Assembly: GCA_938003835.1 (NCBI GenBank)
Contig: CALKXJ010000020.1
Location: 1-64,000 of the forward strand
Reading direction: 5' to 3'
Length of the DNA stretch: 64,000 nt
From: an uncultured Bryobacteraceae bacterium
GTDB lineage: Bacteria > Acidobacteriota > Terriglobia > Bryobacterales > Bryobacteraceae
In this document: positions 58,240-64,000 of the stretch, piece by piece
How positions within the stretch are numbered: the stretch's first letter is position 1
How the letters are laid out: each line of letters begins with the position of its first letter
Notes under the pieces: generated by a model
Database searches by the model: none
What the model was told of the DNA's origin: nothing
What the model saw: the letters and a program-made list of their open reading frames with translations, nothing else
Program-made: the position numbers and the translations under genes

Positions 58240-59889
58240 ATGACGCCAACCACCCGGCGGGCCTTCCTCGCCGCGGCCGCCTCTCCGCCCTGGTTGCTCG
58301 AGGCCGCGCCACGGCCGCCCAACATCGTCCTCATCATTACCGACGATCAGGGCTATGGCGATCTCTCGCTCCACGGCAACCCGCATCTCAAGACGCCGCA
58401 TCTCGACCGCATCGGGCGGGAGGGCGTGCAGTTCACCCAGTTCCAGGTGACGCCCGTCTGTTCACCGACGCGCGCCGGCCTGCTCACGGGGCGCTACAAC
58501 TACCGCACGGGTGTGGTCGATACCTATCTCGGCCGCTCGATGATGTACCCCGACGAAGTCACTCTGGCCGAGCTGCTGCGCGACGGCGGCTACCGTACCG
58601 GGCTGTTCGGCAAGTGGCACCTGGGGGACAACTACCCGCTGCGCGCCATCGACCAGGGCTTCGAGACGGTGCTCTGCCATAAAGGCGGCGGCATCGGCCA
58701 GCCCTCGGACCCACCGGGTAACAGCTATTTCGATCCCGTCCTCCAGGAGAATGGCCGCGAGGTGCGGCTCAAGGGGTACTGCACGGACATCTTCTTCGAG
58801 CGGGCGCTCGAGTTCATCGAAGACAACCGCGGCGGGCCCTTTTTCGCCTACATCGCGACGAACGCGCCGCACACGCCGCTCGAGGTGGCCGAGGAGCTGG
58901 TGGCGCCCTTCCGGGCCCAGGGCTTGGACGAGACGACGGCCCGGGTCTACGGCATGGTGCGCAATATCGACGACAACGTGGGGCGGCTGCTCGCGCACCT
59001 GAAGCGGCTCGATCTCGAGCAAGACACGCTGGTCGTGTTTTTGACCGACAACGGCCCGCAACAGCGCCGCTACAACGCGCGGATGCGGGGACTCAAAGGT
59101 TCGGTCTATCAGGGCGGGATCCGGGTCCCGTTGTTCCTGCGCTGGCCGCGCCTCTTTCAGGCGGGCGTGACCGTGGAGGCGCTCGCGGCGCAGATCGATC
59201 TGGTTCCCACGCTGCTCGAAGCCTGCGGCTTGCGCCCGCCGAGGGGCCTCAATCTTGACGGCCGGAGCCTGCTCGGGCTCGCCGCGGGCCGGGAGGTGGT
59301 GTGGCCGGAGCGCACGCTGTTCGTCCAATGGCATCGCGGCGATGCGCCGGAGCCGTTCCGCAACGCCGCCGTGCGCACCAGCCGCTACAAGCTCGTCGAT
59401 GGCAAGGAGCTTTACGACCTGGTGAACGATCCGGGCGAGGAGCACGACATGGCAGGCGCGCAGCCAAAAACGGTCGCCGCGCTGCGTGCCGCTTACGAGA
59501 GATGGTTCCGGGATGTTTCCTCCACGCGTGGCTATGCGCCCCCGCGGATCTGGCTGGGGACCGATTTCGAGAACCCGGTGACCCTGACGCGGCAGGACTG
59601 GCGCGGTCCGAAGGCAAGCTGGGAGCCCGGTGGCCTCGGCCATTGGGAAGTGGAGGTGCGCCGCAAAGGCCGCTACGACATCCGGTTGCGTATGCCGCCG
59701 GCGCCGGCCGACGGCGTGGCGCGCTTCCGGCTGAACAACGTCACCCTGGAGGTGCCCGTCAAGCAAGGAGCCACCGAGTGCGTGTTTCGCGCAGTCGAGC
59801 TCGAGCCCGGACCGGGGCGCGCCGAGCCGGTTTTGGTGTTCGGCGACACCGAGGTCGGCGCACACTACGTCGACGTGTTGAGACTCTAA
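58240..59889 (+). CDS. Sulfatase (Cys-type) with C-terminal beta domain
   Basis: A 549-residue sulfatase with a Tat-like leader (TRRAFLAAAA). The metal site is NIVLIITDDQGYGDLSLHG, the formylglycine motif is VCSPTRAGLLTGR, and GKWHLGD and FLTDNGPQQRR complete the active site. An additional domain from about residue 440 (HWEVEVRRKGRYDIRLRMP) resembles a carbohydrate-binding-like beta-sandwich seen in some exported sulfatases. It lies in the glycan locus and converges on the ADP-ribosylglycohydrolase-like gene, 7 bases apart. Confidence 0.92.
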   Translation: MTPTTRRAFLAAAASPPWLLEAAPRPPNIVLIITDDQGYGDLSLHGNPHLKTPHLDRIGREGVQFTQFQVTPVCSPTRAGLLTGRYNYRTGVVDTYLGRSMMYPDEVTLAELLRDGGYRTGLFGKWHLGDNYPLRAIDQGFETVLCHKGGGIGQPSDPPGNSYFDPVLQENGREVRLKGYCTDIFFERALEFIEDNRGGPFFAYIATNAPHTPLEVAEELVAPFRAQGLDETTARVYGMVRNIDDNVGRLLAHLKRLDLEQDTLVVFLTDNGPQQRRYNARMRGLKGSVYQGGIRVPLFLRWPRLFQAGVTVEALAAQIDLVPTLLEACGLRPPRGLNLDGRSLLGLAAGREVVWPERTLFVQWHRGDAPEPFRNAAVRTSRYKLVDGKELYDLVNDPGEEHDMAGAQPKTVAALRAAYERWFRDVSSTRGYAPPRIWLGTDFENPVTLTRQDWRGPKASWEPGGLGHWEVEVRRKGRYDIRLRMPPAPADGVARFRLNNVTLEVPVKQGATECVFRAVELEPGPGRAEPVLVFGDTEVGAHYVDVLRL

Positions 59890-59896
59890 GCCGTTG

Positions 59897-61471
59897 TCAG
59901 CGCTCCAGCCGGATAGCCCGCCAGTAGGCCGGGCTCGGCAGCCGGTCTGGCAGTAGCGTGCGTTGATAAAGGCGCAGTTCGACCACTTGGCCGGCCAGGT
60001 GCTCCACCGGGACGTGAACGGTCCGCCAGGCGAGGCCGCTTGTGCCGCCTTCGATGAGCTCGCTGAGCAACCGGTCGTTGTTGGCGAATGCCTCCAGCCG
60101 CCAGGCGCGTCCCGGCTCGGCCGCCACCTCGAGGTCAAGCGACGGCCCGCAGCCGAAGTTCACGTGCGTGCGCAAGACCACGCCGCGCAGCTCGTCGCGC
60201 GGGAAGGTGACCAGCACGTCGCCGTCGAGGTAGCTATTGGCTCTGGCGTGGCTGATGCCGCCGAGGCCCGCCCCTTCGAGTCTCCAGTCAGGGTTCCAGT
60301 AGCGCATCAGATCCGCGGGCCGGAACAGCTCCGCCGGCTGCGTGGCCACCTCCTGGCGGGGAAGATAGAGAGCGTCACCGTCGATGCGCACCCCTTGCGC
60401 CTTGAGCAGGGAGAGTCCGACGGCGGCGGTGCGCGCGGCAAGATCCGCGATCGACTCGTCGACCGGGGGCGTCAGCTTCACCCCGCCCATCTCCTCGCCG
60501 ACGATCCGGTCGCTCATCTGGCGGCGGAGCTCCGCCGGGATTGCTTTCATCCCATGCATGGCGCCCACCACGGCGGCGGCATTCGAGGCGTTGCAATCGG
60601 CGTCGGTAAAGTCGGCGGCGCGTACGGCTTCCTTGATCGTCTCGAGCAAGTCGCCCTCGCCGAACCACAGGCTCAGGGCGACGATGCCGGCATTGACCAC
60701 CGCGCCGTTGGTGGCGCGGTACTCGAGGTTCCAGCGGTCGAGCACGGCCGAGGCGATCTCGGCGGCCGACCGGCCGACCGTGGCCATCTCGATCACCTGA
60801 TCGAGGCACTGGCGCAGAGGCGAGGAGGGGTGGATCAGACGCGCGGCCTGGCGCACGATCGCCCTGGGATCCGATTCGATGAAGGCCAGGCTCACCAGCC
60901 CGGCCTGAAAGACGCCGCCGTCGGAGCCTTCGGCATAGCCGTGTATATGATTCAGGCGCCGCGCCACGCTTCCGGCCAGGTTGGGCATTCCGGGCGCGAT
61001 CAGGCCGTAAAGATCGCCGGCGAACTGAGGTCCGAGCGTGAACCAGTAGCGGTTGTAACGGGGATGGCCGGTGTCCGGAGGGCGGATGCCGCGCCCCAGA
61101 AGCAGCCGCGTCTGCTCGCTCGAGCCCCAGGAGCCCGCCGAGTTCTCCCGCCACTGCTCGCCGAGCTGTTCGACGGTGAGATCGACGCCGTATTTCTCGA
61201 AGGCGCGGAGCGCGACGATCTCGTAATAGTAATCGTCGTCGATGGCCACCGCCTCGCTCACGCGCAGGCCCCGAAAGTTTTCCGGCAGGCTCGCGACCGG
61301 CACAACCGCTGCCGGCTTGTGCTCGAAGGCGTAGCCCATCAGCATGCCCATCACCTGGGCGGTCCAGGCGGCGCGCACGCGGTCTTCGTAATCGAATCGG
61401 GACAGCCGGATCTCGGCGCCCCACAGGGTCGCCACCGAGCCCAGCAGCGCGACCGGCCACCGGTAGCGCAT
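59897..61471 (-). CDS. Secreted ADP-ribosylglycohydrolase-fold protein with C-terminal domain
   Basis: A 524-residue protein with a signal peptide (YRWPVALLGSVATLWGA). The helical ADP-ribosylglycohydrolase fold is suggested by MGMLMGYAFEHK, the paired Asp in AIDDDYYYEIVALRAF and DADCNASNAAAVVGAMHG, which matches the second metal-binding helix. In exported proteins of glycan loci this fold probably acts on a non-ADP-ribose substrate. Residues after about 390 form a beta-sandwich-like domain (SYLDGDVLVTFPRDELRGVVL). The start lies 4 bases after the upstream gene's stop. Confidence 0.82.
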   Translation of the reverse strand: MRYRWPVALLGSVATLWGAEIRLSRFDYEDRVRAAWTAQVMGMLMGYAFEHKPAAVVPVASLPENFRGLRVSEAVAIDDDYYYEIVALRAFEKYGVDLTVEQLGEQWRENSAGSWGSSEQTRLLLGRGIRPPDTGHPRYNRYWFTLGPQFAGDLYGLIAPGMPNLAGSVARRLNHIHGYAEGSDGGVFQAGLVSLAFIESDPRAIVRQAARLIHPSSPLRQCLDQVIEMATVGRSAAEIASAVLDRWNLEYRATNGAVVNAGIVALSLWFGEGDLLETIKEAVRAADFTDADCNASNAAAVVGAMHGMKAIPAELRRQMSDRIVGEEMGGVKLTPPVDESIADLAARTAAVGLSLLKAQGVRIDGDALYLPRQEVATQPAELFRPADLMRYWNPDWRLEGAGLGGISHARANSYLDGDVLVTFPRDELRGVVLRTHVNFGCGPSLDLEVAAEPGRAWRLEAFANNDRLLSELIEGGTSGLAWRTVHVPVEHLAGQVVELRLYQRTLLPDRLPSPAYWRAIRLER

Positions 61472-61475
61472 GGCG

Positions 61476-63350
61476 TCAGCGGGGCGCCTGGCGGCGACGA
61501 TCCCAGGGCGGCGCGAGGGTGGGCGGATTGGCGTAGCGGCGCATGGCGAACTCGATCCGCGCGCCGCAGCCGGGTTCGAGACGCACGTGGATGAAGGGCC
61601 GGTCGATCGCGATCGTCCGCCCGTCGAGCCGGGCGGAAACCAACTGGTGCTCGGCGTAGGCGCCCGCCTGCACGATGAGCTCGGTCGGGTTGACCGGATC
61701 GGTGTTCACCAGCGTGACGGTCGCGGAATCGGCCGAAAGCTTCTCCACCAGCGCGCCGATGTGGGGCGGAACTCCGGCGCGCCGGCGCACCGGGTCGAAG
61801 TACCGGAAGCGGCTGTGCAACATCCAGAGCTTGCCGCGCGAGAAGTAGCCGCCGAGCATCAGTTCCACCAACTCATCCGTCTGCGCCGGGTTGAAGCCGA
61901 GCAGGTAGTCGGCCAGCCGCGTGCCCGGCGTCGTCTCGTCGTTGCGCATCTCCTCGACGGTGCGGCGCAGGCGCGCAAAGGCGCCCTCGAGCGCGCGGAC
62001 GGGATAGTCCGGATTCTGCCCCTCGAGAAAGCCGATCCAGCCCTCTTTGGGAATGCGCTCCAGATCGCGGCGGTCCATCGACCAGAGGTAGATCTCCGTC
62101 AGCCGGTCGATGAATAGGTCCGGGGTGTAGTGATACCACTCTTCGCGCCCGACATATTTGTAGCCGCGCGGGTCGCCGAACATCTTGGGCAGGAGCACCC
62201 GCCCGTTTTCGACCTTCTTCTGCGCGTAGATGTTGTCCATCTGCCGCCTCAGGACGTCGATGTAGGCCTGGTCTCCGGTGAGCAGCAGCGCGTTGGCGAA
62301 CCCAGGGAAGAGACCCGCATCGAAGGTATTCCGATGCGCGATCTGCTCGATCTCACCGTCGTAGATGGTGAAGTTCCAACCGTAGGTGCCCTTGTACCAG
62401 CGCCCTCCGTACTCGCCTCCCGGCGTGCCGTCCAGCCCGACGTTGGTCGGCACGTTGCCGCCCGTGGCCGCGATCCGCTCCTTCCAGGCGTTCACGTATT
62501 CGAGCACCCAGTCGCGGTATTTCTGCTCGCCCGTGAGCATGTAGGCGTTGGTGGCCAGGATCGTCGTGCCGAGGTTGAGCGGGTGATCGCCGACGCTGTC
62601 CAGGTACTCCGTGCAGTGGGCCAGCATCTTCGGGTAGTAGGTCATCAGATCGAGCATCTTGCTGCGGCCGGCCGGATTATGCAGCAGGTGGAAGCGGCCC
62701 GGCACGGGGTCGCCCACCCAGTCATACACCGTCGCCTTGTGCAGCATCGGCCCTTTGCTGCCCGTCCAGAGGCTGCGGATGAGCTTGTGCTTCGGGTCGT
62801 AGTTAGGCGCGTCCGGATCCTCGTTCATGTACAGGCCGGCGAACCGCTTCATGCGCTGGATGAGCTTCTCGTCGTGCGGGTCCGAGAGGCCCTGGAGGAA
62901 GAAGGCGCGCAGCCCTTCGCCCGTGTGGAACCAGTCGGACTGGGTGATGAATTCGTTGAAATAGGCGCCGTTTTCAGCGAGCTTCGTCTTAGTGGTGCGC
63001 AGCTCGCTGTACTGGAGCAGATGGCCGTCGTAGGCCTTGCGCCACATCTCGAGCAGCGAATCTTTGCCCCCGAGGGCATGCAGCAACGTCCAGTTGAAGA
63101 ACGTCTCGACGGCGTCGTCCGGGCCGTCGAGCGTGCCCCAGCGCGGCGTATGTAGCAGGTAACCGCGGGCGTCGACGTACTTCTCATAGAAGCGCTCGCA
63201 GGCGGCGGAGTTGGCTTTGAGCAGCTCCTGCTCGAGCAGCGCCCAGGCCGGCGGGCGCATGGGCGTGTTCACCCGAAGGGTCAGGTCCTGGCCGGCGAAC
63301 GCCATCGCGCCTGCCGCCAGAAAGGTCAGGCTCCAGAGTCGGTGCAGCAT
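61476..63350 (-). CDS. Secreted alpha/alpha-barrel-like protein, tandem paralogue A
   Basis: A 624-residue protein with a signal peptide (LWSLTFLAAGAMAFAGQ). The large helical part (about 60-480) has features of alpha/alpha toroid glycan lyases or unsaturated-glycoside hydrolases: DAVETFFNWTLLHALGG, NLGTTILATNAYMLTGEQKYRDWV, FDAGLFPGFANALLLTGD. A C-terminal beta domain follows (ADSATVTLVNTDPVNPTELIVQAGAYAEHQ). I do not know the family name or substrate. The next gene upstream is a close paralogue. Confidence 0.72.
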   Translation of the reverse strand: MLHRLWSLTFLAAGAMAFAGQDLTLRVNTPMRPPAWALLEQELLKANSAACERFYEKYVDARGYLLHTPRWGTLDGPDDAVETFFNWTLLHALGGKDSLLEMWRKAYDGHLLQYSELRTTKTKLAENGAYFNEFITQSDWFHTGEGLRAFFLQGLSDPHDEKLIQRMKRFAGLYMNEDPDAPNYDPKHKLIRSLWTGSKGPMLHKATVYDWVGDPVPGRFHLLHNPAGRSKMLDLMTYYPKMLAHCTEYLDSVGDHPLNLGTTILATNAYMLTGEQKYRDWVLEYVNAWKERIAATGGNVPTNVGLDGTPGGEYGGRWYKGTYGWNFTIYDGEIEQIAHRNTFDAGLFPGFANALLLTGDQAYIDVLRRQMDNIYAQKKVENGRVLLPKMFGDPRGYKYVGREEWYHYTPDLFIDRLTEIYLWSMDRRDLERIPKEGWIGFLEGQNPDYPVRALEGAFARLRRTVEEMRNDETTPGTRLADYLLGFNPAQTDELVELMLGGYFSRGKLWMLHSRFRYFDPVRRRAGVPPHIGALVEKLSADSATVTLVNTDPVNPTELIVQAGAYAEHQLVSARLDGRTIAIDRPFIHVRLEPGCGARIEFAMRRYANPPTLAPPWDRRRQAPR

Positions 63351-63365
63351 CGGGGAAGAAGGCTC

Positions 63366-64000
63366 CTATTGTTTAGCCATCCAGCCGCGGTCCCAGGGCT
63401 GGACGAGCGTCGGCTGGTTGGCGTAGCGCTTCATCGTGAAGACCACGCGCGCGCCGCAGCCCGGCTCCAGCCGGACCGTGAGGTAAGGGTGGTCGATCGG
63501 GATCTCTTTGCCGTCCAGGCGCGCGCTCACGAAGTGATGCTCGGCGTAGCCGCCGGCCTGAACGATGACGTCGATCGGATGGACCGGGTCGGTGTTGACG
63601 AAGGTGACCGTGGCAGAGTCGGCAGCAAGCTTCTCCACCAGGGCGCCGAAGCTCTCCGGGGGACCCGCGCGGCGGCGCACCGGGTCGAAGTAGCGGAAGC
63701 GGCTGTGCAGCATCCAGATCCGGCCGCGGGGGAAATAGCCGCCGAGCATGAGATTCGTCAGCGCGTCCGTCTGCGCCGGGCTCATCGCCAGCAACCAGTC
63801 CGCCAGGCGCGTGGTCGGCGTGGTCGGATCGGTGCGGATGCGCTCCACCGCTCGCCGCAGCTCCTCGAACTCCTGCTCGAGCGCCTTAACCGGGTAGTCC
63901 GGGTCGCGGCCCTCCAGAAACCCGATCCAGCCCTCGATGGGGACACGCTCGAGATCCTTGCGGTCCATCGACCACAGATAGATCTCCGTGAGGCGGTCGG
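63366..64000 (-). CDS. Tandem paralogue B of the secreted alpha/alpha-barrel-like protein, partial
   Basis: The C-terminal 211 residues are present; the rest lies beyond the right edge. Segments such as EGWIGFLEGRDPDYPVKALE, LHSRFRYFDPVRRRAG and DSATVTFVNTDPVHP match paralogue A nearly residue by residue, so this is a recent-looking tandem duplication. It ends 15 bases before paralogue A and both are on the minus strand. Confidence 0.75.
   Translation of the reverse strand, partial: DRLTEIYLWSMDRKDLERVPIEGWIGFLEGRDPDYPVKALEQEFEELRRAVERIRTDPTTPTTRLADWLLAMSPAQTDALTNLMLGGYFPRGRIWMLHSRFRYFDPVRRRAGPPESFGALVEKLAADSATVTFVNTDPVHPIDVIVQAGGYAEHHFVSARLDGKEIPIDHPYLTVRLEPGCGARVVFTMKRYANQPTLVQPWDRGWMAKQ

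Overview
The window looks like chromosomal DNA of a high-GC Acidobacteriota, most likely of the Solibacter/Bryobacter type. This rests on gene content: Oar-like TonB-dependent receptors with an N-terminal carboxypeptidase-regulatory domain, a VWFA-related acidobacterial protein, DUF4832 and LmbE proteins with Tat-like leaders, Cys-type sulfatases, a GH109-like oxidoreductase fold enzyme and Uma2. No plasmid, phage, insertion sequence, CRISPR array, tRNA or rRNA was found. No stretch over 300 bases is without a gene.

Layout. 1-2917: succinate dehydrogenase operon (sdhC-sdhA-sdhB, the last cut by the window edge). 3003-10325: DUF4832 protein, FAD oxidoreductase, treZ and glgX (alpha-glucan to trehalose), and a small FmdB-type zinc ribbon protein. 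10525-13779: an intact Oar-like receptor. 13825-17307: a broken CobW-like GTPase, a histidine-decarboxylase-like enzyme with a tandem ACT protein, and a degenerate receiver protein. 17326-25767: Nramp-like transporter, LmbE deacetylase, a coiled-coil protein, coaX, and three secreted proteins. 25820-27019: a broken two-repeat outer-membrane barrel gene. 27099-30555: D-aminoacylase, RidA, DapA-like aldolase/lyase, Uma2. 30614-35021: a broken LacI regulator facing away from a broken TonB receptor. 35038-41551: acyl-CoA dehydrogenase-type enzyme, small cupin-like protein, two tail-to-tail glgC paralogues, a sulfatase, and mannose-1-phosphate guanylyltransferase. 41572-47146: housekeeping operon ffh-rpsP-KH-rimM-trmD-rplS-rnhB-(2-TM protein)-lepB. 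47261-53250: a LexA-like autoprotease without a helix-turn-helix, VWFA protein, korAB, trmJ, and a 72-residue protein. 53273-64000: glycan locus with GH109-like enzyme, zinc dehydrogenase, DUF481 barrel, sugar porter, sulfatase, ADP-ribosylglycohydrolase-like protein, and two tandem paralogous secreted proteins.

How the genes work together. Glycogen and trehalose metabolism is represented by glgC x2, glgX and treZ. Sulfated or amino-sugar glycan breakdown is suggested by the two sulfatases, the GH109-like enzyme, the sugar porter and the zinc dehydrogenase. D-amino-acid and reactive-imine handling is suggested by D-aminoacylase and RidA.

The most notable signals are four. (1) Four multiply damaged pseudogenes sit among about 50 intact genes, including a dead LacI/TonB pair. 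(2) A LexA-type self-cleaving protease carries a non-DNA-binding N-terminal domain. (3) Many genes have a TAnnnT -10-like hexamer only 6-9 bases before the start codon, which suggests leaderless transcription. (4) A histidine-decarboxylase-like enzyme is coupled to a tandem ACT protein. All assignments come from reading the sequence; no database search was run.
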